Shown: positions 25,782 to 34,091 of the stretch, one piece after another
How positions within the stretch are numbered: the first letter of the stretch is position 1
How the letters are laid out: every line of letters begins with the position of its first letter
DNA from: Catenovulum agarivorans DS-2
Lineage (GTDB): Bacteria > Pseudomonadota > Gammaproteobacteria > Enterobacterales > Alteromonadaceae
Direction: 5' to 3'
DNA length: 37,034 bases
Assembly: GCF_000568405.1 (NCBI RefSeq)
Contig: NZ_ARZY01000045.1
Span: 1 to 37,034, forward strand
Translations under genes and position numbers: made by a program
The notes under the pieces: model-generated
What the model was told of the DNA's origin: nothing
The model's database searches: none
What the model saw: only the letters and a program-made list of their open reading frames with translations

Positions 25782-26593
25782 TTTAATTCTCTGGTAACTA
25801 AAGATAGATTATAAAAATAAAGGTGGGATACTGAATTTGGCTTATAGCTTATAGAGTGCCCCCCGTGAAAATAGGTGAATAACAACCTGCTTATATTGTC
25901 AGGAAAGTGCATGTCGTTTGAAAAAATTAGGTTATCTTTACAGTCCTTACCCAATAGCTGCAAACCATCTTCAGTATATTTACCAGCCGACAAACAAATT
26001 TTACCACCTTGTTTTTCAGAATTGACCAAAACTCTTAATGAAACATTATATAAATCTCCTACGTTCAGTCGGACATTTTTCAAAAAGAAAAAATTCCCAT
26101 AAGTAGAGCTGTCTCGTGGCAAATAATAATACGCACCTAATGCACCTGATTTGCCAAAAACAGCTCTCACACTCCACCCCTTAGAGGTTCGTTGCCCTCG
26201 AGTAACTCCTCCCGATAAAATGTTCTGCGGAGACAACCCTAGTAACTTTCCACCTTGAGCAAAGTCGAACTTTTCACCAAAACTTAAATCAAAACTAAGT
26301 TCCAAATCTACATAATCGTTTTGAAGATCGATTACTTTTATAACTCTTTCACTTCCATAATTAGTTGGGACAACGCCAACTTTGTACCCCAATTTTCCGT
26401 TAACCGTGATAGGAACAATATTTTCGCTATCCAATAAACATTTACTTATTTCGTCCGTAATATCTCCAATTTGTATCTTTTCATCACAATAATAGTTATT
26501 TACGCTTTGTCTTTTTGGCCCAATCATATGCATTGTGATAAAAACTAAAAATATTATTCCAGCAACGGATAGAGCTCGCATAATTAGCCCCAT
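25778..26593 (-). CDS. Polysaccharide-lyase-14-like secreted protein
   Basis: This 271-residue protein has an N-terminal hydrophobic signal or anchor (MRALSVAGIIFLVFITMHMIG) and a lectin-like domain resembling polysaccharide lyase family 14: DLSFGEKFDFAQGGKLLGL (about 113-131), SGG, GWSVRAVF and YYYLPRDSSTYGNFF. It may cleave, or only bind, the polysaccharide made by this locus. AAGGA lies nine bases before the ATG at 26593. This gene overlaps the upstream glycosyltransferase gene by 98 bases in another frame, which is unusually long. The lyase assignment is from motifs, so moderate. Confidence 0.65.
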   Translation of the reverse strand: MGLIMRALSVAGIIFLVFITMHMIGPKRQSVNNYYCDEKIQIGDITDEISKCLLDSENIVPITVNGKLGYKVGVVPTNYGSERVIKVIDLQNDYVDLELSFDLSFGEKFDFAQGGKLLGLSPQNILSGGVTRGQRTSKGWSVRAVFGKSGALGAYYYLPRDSSTYGNFFFLKNVRLNVGDLYNVSLRVLVNSEKQGGKICLSAGKYTEDGLQLLGKDCKDNLIFSNDMHFPDNISRLLFTYFHGGHSISYKPNSVSHLYFYNLSLVTRELK

Positions 26594-27701
26594 TATTTAT
26601 GGTCCTTATGTCATTCTTATTTGCAATAGTTTGCATTAACTCACTCAAGCTCGATACAGATTCAGGCCGGAAAAATAAAGCATTCTCACTACCCTCACCG
26701 CCGCACACCTCAAGAATCCCACCGACTTTACTACCAAGGACGAGCCTCTTAAACGCCATCGCTTCTAAAGGTTTTAAGGGGGTGACTCTATTACAAATTT
26801 TGATATCTAGTCTAGGAACGACTATTGCATCTATTTTTTTGTATACCTGAGCCAATTCTTGACGTTCAAAAGCGCCACAATTCACTATTCTATTATCATT
26901 TTCTTGAGCAATTAAGTGATTCAATTTCGGTTCAAAGGGACCTCGACCACAAAAAAATAATTTATATTGGTGAGCATCAATTGCATTTTTAGGAAACGCT
27001 TTGCTAAAAGCCTCAATCAGAATTTCTAAACCTTCTATTTCACTAAAATTTCCAACATATCCGAACGCACGTACCTTTGTAGGTGCTTCAAACCCCACAG
27101 CGGCTTCTAAGACACTGTCAGAAACAGCATTTGGCACCACATGAATTTTTTGACGATTGATACCTCGCTCTATTAGTTCATTTTTCAAGCCGTTATTTAT
27201 CACAACCACCGAATCTGCGAGCTTTAATGCCCAAGTCTCTAAAAGTTTAATTAGTTTGTTTTGCAACGTATTGTTAAACCTCTCCTCCCAAACGGATCTA
27301 AACTCGTATACAAACGGGACGCCAAGCAACCTTGCTGCCAAATAAGCAGGATACGCGCAGAAAAACATACTATGAGCATGAATAACATCCACATTTTTGG
27401 TCCTAGCCAACCTATAGATGATTGCAAAAAATGGGAATATATAGAACATTTTTATTAATCGTTTGAATACATTTACTGACTCTTCCGATATTGAAAGGTT
27501 TCTTCCTGCTTTATGGGCTCTATGAACCTCAACACCACCAATAGTCTCAACCCTTTTCTCCGATGTTCCTCTCTGAAAAGGAGAAGTTAGCACAGTTACT
27601 TCGTTTCCATTCCGCGCCTGACTGGTAACAATACCCTCACTTCTTATTGATGAACCAGTCACATCTGGTAGGTAAGTATATAAAATATGTAAAATTTTCA
27701 T
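26496..27701 (-). CDS. GT4-family glycosyltransferase
   Basis: This 401-residue cytoplasmic GT-B glycosyltransferase has the N-terminal HILYTYLPDVTGSSIRSEGIV and IGGVEVHRAHKAG, VDVIHAHSMFFCAYPAYLAARLLGVPFVYEFRSVWEE in the acceptor half, and FGYVGNFSEIEGLEILIEAF plus VVPRLDIKICNRVTPLKPLEAMAFKRLVLGSKVGG in the donor half, the GT4 EX7E-like region. Donor and acceptor are unknown. Its ATG overlaps the Wzy-like stop by four bases. Its last 32 codons also encode the start of the PL14-like gene in another frame. Confidence 0.87.
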   Translation of the reverse strand: MKILHILYTYLPDVTGSSIRSEGIVTSQARNGNEVTVLTSPFQRGTSEKRVETIGGVEVHRAHKAGRNLSISEESVNVFKRLIKMFYIFPFFAIIYRLARTKNVDVIHAHSMFFCAYPAYLAARLLGVPFVYEFRSVWEERFNNTLQNKLIKLLETWALKLADSVVVINNGLKNELIERGINRQKIHVVPNAVSDSVLEAAVGFEAPTKVRAFGYVGNFSEIEGLEILIEAFSKAFPKNAIDAHQYKLFFCGRGPFEPKLNHLIAQENDNRIVNCGAFERQELAQVYKKIDAIVVPRLDIKICNRVTPLKPLEAMAFKRLVLGSKVGGILEVCGGEGSENALFFRPESVSSLSELMQTIANKNDIRTINNGANYASSIRCWNNIFSFYHNAYDWAKKTKRK

Positions 27702-28942
27702 TCTTTAAAAATCTTGACCTTATTTAGCATAAAAAAATAGAATAGAATAATAACCAGCGAAGTGATATATTCTGGCTTCAAAAAACCGCGATGGAACAAG
27801 TGGATATATTGAGTGAGTAATAATGTGTATACAGGTATAAAAATAAGGTTCCGATATGCAAGGACAACTATGAACTTAAAAAATATGCCCATCACGACCA
27901 AGAATATAAACGCATAAAACCCAAAATCAATATACAGTCCACCCAGTAAGCCTGGTGTTAAACCCCCACCCTCAACAGAACCAAATAATCTCGCAAGAGT
28001 CTGGCCCGCAGCTAACCTTTCACCGGGTAAAATAGTAAACAAGTCCGCAAAAAACAATGGGTAGTCATTGATGCTATTAGAAATATTCTCCGTTATTATT
28101 TTATTAGATAGTCCCACGGTCTCTTTAAACCCTAAGTAAAAAGGTATAATTAAATACAACAAGGGGTTGTTATAGTCGAAGTAAACATCAATAAGCACAT
28201 CAACTGTTGCTAACTCTGATGAGCCAGATCGCCGCAAGTAAAATCCAATGAAAACAATAAGGAAACAGATACTGGCTAAAAAATAATAAGTTTTATTTCG
28301 ACTGTTAACATATGCTGATAACTGTGCTTTGCAACTATTTACGTACCATAAAGTAATCAAATATGAAACCAAAGCCAGTACAGAAGCCCCTCTATAACCC
28401 ATCAGAATAGCAGGTAATACAAGGGCTGCCACAAGGAAAGAATGCTTTTTAGCTTTTATAACAGGTACAAGCGCAGCTATAGGAAGTGCTGATTTAATAG
28501 CGTACTCAATTGCAGTTGGAATATCAAATCTCAGAGCTTGATTTAATATGACGGGACCTTTTGTACCGTAAATATATAAAACACAAACGTAGACGATAAA
28601 TAAGTGTATAGCGACACCCAGTAAAACAAAATCTACATCTCTGCCCAACCGAGCCTTATAATCATAATTAACTTTGAAATTGAACATTAACGGAGTGCAC
28701 AAACACAAAAACGCAAAAAAGTATAGCTTAAGCGTAAATACTTCAGTGTATCCACGCCAAGAAGAAATATTAAGTAATGCTATCATCAAGTAAAATGTTA
28801 CGAAAAACACCAGTGGCCTTTCTAACTTTTTGCAGTTGATACATGTAAATACGGACAAAACCAAAAACGTAATATAAACAGCCAGGTAGCTGTCAAGCAC
28901 TAAACAGACTATAGAAAGAAAAACTAAAACTAAAAACTTCAT
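27698..28942 (-). CDS. Wzy-like O-antigen/polysaccharide polymerase
   Basis: This 414-residue polytopic membrane protein has about ten to twelve predicted hydrophobic helices. It contains a large loop with FFADLFTILPGERLAAGQTLARLF and GGLTPGLLGGLYIDFG, a pattern common in oligosaccharide repeat-unit polymerases. Wzy proteins vary greatly in sequence, so the call rests on topology, the loop and its place beside Wzx, Wzz and Wza. It starts immediately after the acetyltransferase stop. Confidence 0.75.
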   Translation of the reverse strand: MKFLVLVFLSIVCLVLDSYLAVYITFLVLSVFTCINCKKLERPLVFFVTFYLMIALLNISSWRGYTEVFTLKLYFFAFLCLCTPLMFNFKVNYDYKARLGRDVDFVLLGVAIHLFIVYVCVLYIYGTKGPVILNQALRFDIPTAIEYAIKSALPIAALVPVIKAKKHSFLVAALVLPAILMGYRGASVLALVSYLITLWYVNSCKAQLSAYVNSRNKTYYFLASICFLIVFIGFYLRRSGSSELATVDVLIDVYFDYNNPLLYLIIPFYLGFKETVGLSNKIITENISNSINDYPLFFADLFTILPGERLAAGQTLARLFGSVEGGGLTPGLLGGLYIDFGFYAFIFLVVMGIFFKFIVVLAYRNLIFIPVYTLLLTQYIHLFHRGFLKPEYITSLVIILFYFFMLNKVKIFKE

Positions 28943-29434
28943 TTATAGCCTTTCTAAAATTTTCTTTGCAGGGTTGCCAACAACTACTTGATATGCTGGT
29001 ACACTTTTTGTCACTACACTACCGGCCCCTACAACAGCTCCCTTAGCTATTTTTACACCAGGTAAAATAGTAACATTGCTCGCAATCCAAACATCATCTT
29101 CAATTGTAACGGGGCCATACTCATAACCTTGGCTATTTATTGTCAGACTCTTGTCTTTAAATAAATGGTTTTGACTATAGATTGTCACATTGGGTCCTAT
29201 GAGCACATCATTACCAATCTCAACACCACCTCCAGCATTTATTACAGCCCCCCGGTTTATTGACGTATTTCTTCCAACCGATAACTTGCTAGGGAAATCA
29301 ATTTGCACTTGGTCCCAAATTTTAGTGTTTTTTCCGATTGAAGATGGCAACAGTCTGGCGCGTAAATAACACCCAAAGTTTCCAGGTATATTCTTTAAAA
29401 GAAATTGATACCATAAGATTAATTCGTACTTCAT
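28943..29434 (-). CDS. Hexapeptide-repeat acetyltransferase
   Basis: This 163-residue left-handed beta-helix acyltransferase resembles WcaF/serine-acetyltransferase-type enzymes. The hexapeptide repeats run from about residue 45 (VGRNTSINRGAVINAGGGVEIGNDVLIGPNVTIYSQNH) to about 155 (VTIEDDVWIASNVTILPGVKIAKGAVVGAGSVVTKSVP). The His in SQNH is a candidate catalytic residue. It probably O-acetylates a sugar of the polysaccharide using acetyl-CoA. No membrane segment is seen. Confidence 0.87.
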   Translation of the reverse strand: MKYELILWYQFLLKNIPGNFGCYLRARLLPSSIGKNTKIWDQVQIDFPSKLSVGRNTSINRGAVINAGGGVEIGNDVLIGPNVTIYSQNHLFKDKSLTINSQGYEYGPVTIEDDVWIASNVTILPGVKIAKGAVVGAGSVVTKSVPAYQVVVGNPAKKILERL

Positions 29435-29446
29435 GTTATGTCCCTA

Positions 29447-30634
29447 CTACAATTGGTATTCTGGTTGATGTCTTACAAAATACGCGTAAACGAATATTCT
29501 AGTCAACCAAACTGCAGCCACTGAATACAAGACTAAAGTAGGCTGGCCAATGATCAAAGGATATGACACTACAATGCTGAAAACAACGGAGATAACTGTT
29601 ATTAAATTTGATATTTGTATTTGTCTAGCAGTGCCTTTCAACCCGAATAAAGAGGAATACAAAGCATAAATTGACTTAACAATAACAATTGTTATGCAAG
29701 GAATAAAATAGCTAAATTTAATGGGCAATTCCAAGTATTCTCGAAGACATACAAGGGTCAAAAACCAGACTGTAAAAACAATTGATAAAGTTACGCCAAC
29801 AAGCAATACCTTTTTATTAAACTGAGATTTTACATATCGCTTTTTGAGTTCAGCTACCTCTTTGAAGCCTATGTAAGATGATATTATACTAAAAGGCATA
29901 ATTAGTAATGACAATAAATATATGTAGTCCGAAAACTCTTCTTTCGAAAAAACCTTCTCAATAAGAACCCTGTCAAAATTGTTCAGAAGCACTAGAACAA
30001 GTAGAGAAAATGCGAAACTTAAAAACAGTGATTTAGTATTTCCTGTGTATTTATCTGTTATTTTCAATTTCCTGAAAACAACTGACAAACTCCATAATCC
30101 GACAAAAGTACAAAGTGTTAGGGTGATATATAAAATCTCTTTTACATTAGACCCTGCAGCGACCAATACCGCGACAAACAAAGCTATTTTCCAAAAATTA
30201 TTGACAATCTGAGAAGCGGTAAACAATTTTGTAACACGTAAAAAATTATATACGAATACACTACTCGCACTTAAAATGCCGACCAGTGCTGTCAAATAAT
30301 AGTCGTTAACTCTAAAGAGAACCGTATTGGTTAGGATAGAAAATCCAAACAGATACAATACAAAGCTCCACCCCATGGCTTTTATGATTGTCTTTGGTAC
30401 ATGGTAATCTTTCCCATGCACCATACCGAACCTTAAAAATAACTGTTCAGAACCCAAAAAACAAAATGAGTATGAGATTGCGCTTATAGTTAAAAGTACA
30501 TTCCAATAATAGAAGTCCTCTTCGATCATCGTTTTCTTTGCCAGGAATGTCGCCATAAAATAAAGTAATGAAGATAGAGCCATAACAAAGAACGACGTAT
30601 TGGCTCTAAAAAACGCACTTTGTAATAAGCTCAT
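29447..30634 (-). CDS. Wzx-like polysaccharide flippase (MATE/MOP-type)
   Basis: This 395-residue polytopic membrane protein has about eleven hydrophobic segments. The N-terminal FFRANTSFFVMALSSLLYFMATFLAKKTM and the sixth-region LLVLVLLNNFDRVLIEKVFSKEEFSDYIYLLSLL are typical of polysaccharide biosynthesis flippases of the MOP superfamily. It would move the undecaprenyl-linked repeat unit across the inner membrane. It lies between the acetyltransferase and wecC, with one-base overlap to wecC. Confidence 0.78.
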   Translation of the reverse strand: MSLLQSAFFRANTSFFVMALSSLLYFMATFLAKKTMIEEDFYYWNVLLTISAISYSFCFLGSEQLFLRFGMVHGKDYHVPKTIIKAMGWSFVLYLFGFSILTNTVLFRVNDYYLTALVGILSASSVFVYNFLRVTKLFTASQIVNNFWKIALFVAVLVAAGSNVKEILYITLTLCTFVGLWSLSVVFRKLKITDKYTGNTKSLFLSFAFSLLVLVLLNNFDRVLIEKVFSKEEFSDYIYLLSLLIMPFSIISSYIGFKEVAELKKRYVKSQFNKKVLLVGVTLSIVFTVWFLTLVCLREYLELPIKFSYFIPCITIVIVKSIYALYSSLFGLKGTARQIQISNLITVISVVFSIVVSYPLIIGQPTLVLYSVAAVWLTRIFVYAYFVRHQPEYQL

Positions 30635-31899
30635 TAATTATAGATTCCTTTGGTATCTACAATAATACCATTAGGCTTCTCGGTGACTTTAAAAGATCTA
30701 TGATCAACAAGCAGTACATGTATATTGGCATTTTCATATGCGTACTCAAGACTAACCATTTCACACCCACTAATAACAGCATCAAAGCTCTCAATGTTAG
30801 GTTCGACAGCTAATACACGCCCGACATTAAATTGTGATATTCTTTCTGCAATTTTCATAGCTGGACTTTCCCGTAGGTCGTCAATGTCTGGTTTAAAAGA
30901 AAGTCCGTAGCAAGAAATAGTAATATCTTTAGTTGTTTTTTCAGGATTCGCTTGAAGATAATCAGCAATCGCTACCTTCACTTTATTCACAACCCAGTCT
31001 GGTTTAGAATCATTTATTAAGCGAGCAGTATGAATCATTTTTGCTTCTTGAGGAGTTTTACTTACAATAAACCAGGGATCTACTGCAATACAATGCCCAC
31101 CAACACCAGGGCCCGGTTGCAGAATGTTGATACGAGGATGCCGGTTTGCAAGTGCTATTAGCTCCCACACGTTGATATCTAACTTGTCACAAATAACCGA
31201 CAATTCATTAGCAAATGCAATTTGCACATCGCGACAAGAATTCTCAGTCAACTTAGCCATTTCGGCAGTGCGGGCATTTGTAGTTACACACTCACCTAGT
31301 ACAAATGTCTTGTAAAGTTCGATGGCTTTTTCAGAGCATAGCGGCGTCATACCACCAATTACTCGATCATTTTCTACTAATTCACGAACTACATGACCAG
31401 GTAAAACACGTTCTGGGCAATGGGCAATGCGAATATCTGACTGCTCACCGACTTGCTGGGGAAATGTTAGGTCTTTACGAAATTCAGCCAACCACTCAGC
31501 CATTTGTTCTGTAGCACCAACAGGGGACGTAGACTCTAAAATAACCAAATTTCCTTTTTCTAACACTGGTGCAATGGCTTCACTTGCCGCCTTTATATAA
31601 CTTAAATCAGGCTCTGGTATTTCTGAGTTATTTTTCTTAAATGGTGTTGGAACAGCAATAAGAAAAGCATCAGCTTTCTCTGGTTGCGTAACTGCCTTTA
31701 AATATCCTTCTGATACTGCAGCGTGAACAATCATGTCCAGCTCAGGTTCAACAATATGAATTTCACCTTTATTGATGGTCTCAACCGCATGTTGATTTAC
31801 GTCTACGCCAATTACATTCTTTTTACGTGAGGCAAACATAGCCGCTGTAGGCAATCCAATATAGCCAAGGCCGATAACAGATATTGTATTAAATGACAT
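30634..31899 (-). CDS. wecC: WecC, UDP-N-acetyl-D-mannosamine dehydrogenase
   Basis: This 421-residue cytoplasmic NAD-dependent enzyme oxidises UDP-ManNAc to UDP-ManNAcA. It has the N-terminal GLGYIGLPTAAMFA nucleotide loop, ESTSPVGATEQM, and the catalytic Cys in GPGVGGHCIAVDPWF (about residue 266). The C-terminal domain has KPDIDDLRESPAM. The length equals E. coli WecC (420). It works with WecB upstream to provide the acidic sugar of the polymer. The one-base overlap with the flippase gene shows it belongs to the same operon. Confidence 0.95.
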   Translation of the reverse strand: MSFNTISVIGLGYIGLPTAAMFASRKKNVIGVDVNQHAVETINKGEIHIVEPELDMIVHAAVSEGYLKAVTQPEKADAFLIAVPTPFKKNNSEIPEPDLSYIKAASEAIAPVLEKGNLVILESTSPVGATEQMAEWLAEFRKDLTFPQQVGEQSDIRIAHCPERVLPGHVVRELVENDRVIGGMTPLCSEKAIELYKTFVLGECVTTNARTAEMAKLTENSCRDVQIAFANELSVICDKLDINVWELIALANRHPRINILQPGPGVGGHCIAVDPWFIVSKTPQEAKMIHTARLINDSKPDWVVNKVKVAIADYLQANPEKTTKDITISCYGLSFKPDIDDLRESPAMKIAERISQFNVGRVLAVEPNIESFDAVISGCEMVSLEYAYENANIHVLLVDHRSFKVTEKPNGIIVDTKGIYN

Positions 31900-31943
31900 G
31901 ATGTTCCTTTGAATCTTACGTTTTAATTTTTCGTAGCAGAATA

Positions 31944-33062
31944 TTAATCAGCTAAAATGTTACATATTCGTTGACAAGCGTACCCATCACCGTAGGGGTT
32001 ATGAGCTCTACTCATTACATTATAAGCGTCTTCATTAGTGAGAAGTTCCGTTAATGACGATGTAATTAAATTAACGTTTGTTCCAACTAATTTTACTGTA
32101 CCAGCATCGACTGCTTCCGGCCTTTCAGTGGTATCTCGCATAACTAAAACCGGTTTACCTAAACTAGGGGCTTCTTCTTGTATCCCCCCCGAGTCTGTTA
32201 ATATAATATGAGATCGGTTCATCAAGTATACAAACGGTAAGTATTGTTGTGGTTCTATTAGGTGGACATTATCGACGCCCGACAAAATACGCTTGACTGG
32301 CTCCTGAACATTAGGGTTTAAATGCACAGGGTAAAGAATTTGACAATCTGGGTGCTGCTTTGCGGTTAATGCTAGCGCCTCACATATTCTTTCAAAACCG
32401 CCACCAAAACTTTCTCTCCGGTGGCCTGTTACCAATATTAGCTTTTTAGAACCGTCAAGCATTGGGAATTGAGATGCTAACTTATCGCTCAATTGAGCAT
32501 CGTTCTCAATTTGTTTTTTCACCAACAAGAGCGCATCAATTACTGTATTACCAGTGATAAATATATTGTTTTCCGAGTAATTTTCTTTAACTAAATTATC
32601 TTTAGATGTTTGCGTAGGTGCAAAATGAAACTTAGTTAACGCACCAGTTAATTTGCGATTAGCTTCTTCAGGCCAAGGTGAATAGATATTACCAGTGCGC
32701 AAACCAGCCTCGACATGCCCTACAGCTATTTGTTCGTAATATGCAGCCAAACTTGCTGAAAAAGTTGTTGCTGTATCCCCGTGAACAAGTAACACATCCG
32801 GTTTAAATTCTTTTAAAACAGGCGTTAGCTCTAATAAGATTCGGCTGGTTACTTGAGGTAATGTTTGACCTGCTTTCATTATGTCTAGATCGTAATCTGG
32901 TGTGATTTGAAATAGCTCTAAAACCTGATCGAGCATTTCTCTGTGTTGAGCAGTAACACACACTTTTGCATCGAAGCGCCTATCACTGGCTAATGCATGA
33001 ACAAGTGGTGCCATTTTTATGGCTTCTGGACGAGTGCCAAATACAGTTAATACTTTCACCAT
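31944..33062 (-). CDS. wecB: WecB, UDP-N-acetylglucosamine 2-epimerase
   Basis: This 372-residue non-hydrolysing epimerase makes UDP-ManNAc from UDP-GlcNAc. The active-site segments are clear: [14 protein letters not shown] (Asp), [26 protein letters not shown] (both Glu), and TGHRRESFG (His). [29 protein letters not shown] follows. A G7 run encodes part of SGGI. It starts one base after the wzz stop. The pathway partner is WecC, 44 bases downstream. Confidence 0.95.
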   Translation of the reverse strand: MVKVLTVFGTRPEAIKMAPLVHALASDRRFDAKVCVTAQHREMLDQVLELFQITPDYDLDIMKAGQTLPQVTSRILLELTPVLKEFKPDVLLVHGDTATTFSASLAAYYEQIAVGHVEAGLRTGNIYSPWPEEANRKLTGALTKFHFAPTQTSKDNLVKENYSENNIFITGNTVIDALLLVKKQIENDAQLSDKLASQFPMLDGSKKLILVTGHRRESFGGGFERICEALALTAKQHPDCQILYPVHLNPNVQEPVKRILSGVDNVHLIEPQQYLPFVYLMNRSHIILTDSGGIQEEAPSLGKPVLVMRDTTERPEAVDAGTVKLVGTNVNLITSSLTELLTNEDAYNVMSRAHNPYGDGYACQRICNILAD

Positions 33063-33063
33063 T

Positions 33064-34071
33064 TTAAATCTCTTTATTCTTTATAAAATGTTCAACAAAC
33101 ACAAAAGACAGCCCCATAACGACACCAATAAAAGACACCAAAATACAAATCACACTCCTGCGTGGTTTCGATTTTTCTTCCGCTATTTTGGCTGGCACGA
33201 CTGTTTTAAGTAGGTATTGTTCACTTACTTCTGCCAACATCAAAGTTTTAGTTTGGTTTTCTATCATATTATAGAAAACTGAATGCATGTCAGTTACATT
33301 CGTTTGTCCAATTTTTGCCTGTAGATAGTCAATATTCTTCCGCGCTTCAGCCATATCTTGTTGTTGATAATAAGTGTTTATTTCTTGTTTTAATAGCTCT
33401 ACCCATTCATAAGCAATTTGCGGTGAGTAATGCTCTACTGACATTAAAACCATTCCCCTTTCCTTGTCTGAGCTAACAGACAACATCGCTTTTAATGCCC
33501 TAAAAGTTTCAAAACTGCTCGGTTCAGGCGTATCACCAGAATCAATATGCACATCACCAACCCACTCAGCTGTCTCAGCATTAAAAACATCATTATCGTA
33601 TATAATCTTTCCAGTTTTTTGATCCCAACGTTCTACAGCCATTATTTGTGGTTTTAAATTGTATTTATCTACAAACTTTTCTAAGAACGGCCAGCTTTTT
33701 ATAAGCTCAACAGCTTGATCAATTTGACTACTTCCACCACCTTCTAGGTTTATACCTGCCATAGCTGCCAAACCACCATATTGTGCAGCTAGTGCACCCA
33801 TTCCACTTTTTCCGTCAGTCTGCGCTGGAGCTAAAATCATTTCAGATTTATACATATTCGGTAAGGAAAGCGCATAAATAACTGAGGCCACTGCAAATAC
33901 AGCCGTAATTGCTACAATTTTAATTCTGCCAGCCCAAATTACATTCCAAAGCTCACGTAGGTCTATTTCATCATCTGCTTGTTGCTTTACAAAGTCACTA
34001 TCTCTTTCGTTAACCGAGCCTGTTAGTTTTTCTTCTATACGGGCTAGGCGATATTCTAATTCTTTATCCAT
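33064..34071 (-). CDS. wzz: Wzz-type chain-length determinant
   Basis: This 335-residue inner-membrane protein has one helix near the N-terminus (about 50-70, [21 protein letters not shown]) and one near the C-terminus (about 306-328, [23 protein letters not shown]), with a periplasmic part rich in helices between them, the Wzz (PCP) layout. It would set chain length with Wzy. No kinase domain follows the second helix, so it is not a Wzc-type co-polymerase. Its start is preceded by a G8 tract that may serve as ribosome-binding site. Confidence 0.9.
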   Translation of the reverse strand: MDKELEYRLARIEEKLTGSVNERDSDFVKQQADDEIDLRELWNVIWAGRIKIVAITAVFAVASVIYALSLPNMYKSEMILAPAQTDGKSGMGALAAQYGGLAAMAGINLEGGGSSQIDQAVELIKSWPFLEKFVDKYNLKPQIMAVERWDQKTGKIIYDNDVFNAETAEWVGDVHIDSGDTPEPSSFETFRALKAMLSVSSDKERGMVLMSVEHYSPQIAYEWVELLKQEINTYYQQQDMAEARKNIDYLQAKIGQTNVTDMHSVFYNMIENQTKTLMLAEVSEQYLLKTVVPAKIAEEKSKPRRSVICILVSFIGVVMGLSFVFVEHFIKNKEI

Positions 34072-34080
34072 AATTATTTA

Positions 34081-34088
34081 CCCCCCCC
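34081..34088 (-). repeat. G8 homopolymer at the wzz ribosome-binding site
   Basis: Eight consecutive G on the minus strand (eight C on the plus strand) follow the wza stop and lie nine bases before the wzz ATG, so the tract doubles as the Shine-Dalgarno region. Such tracts slip during replication. Confidence 0.7.
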
Positions 34089-34091
34089 TTT

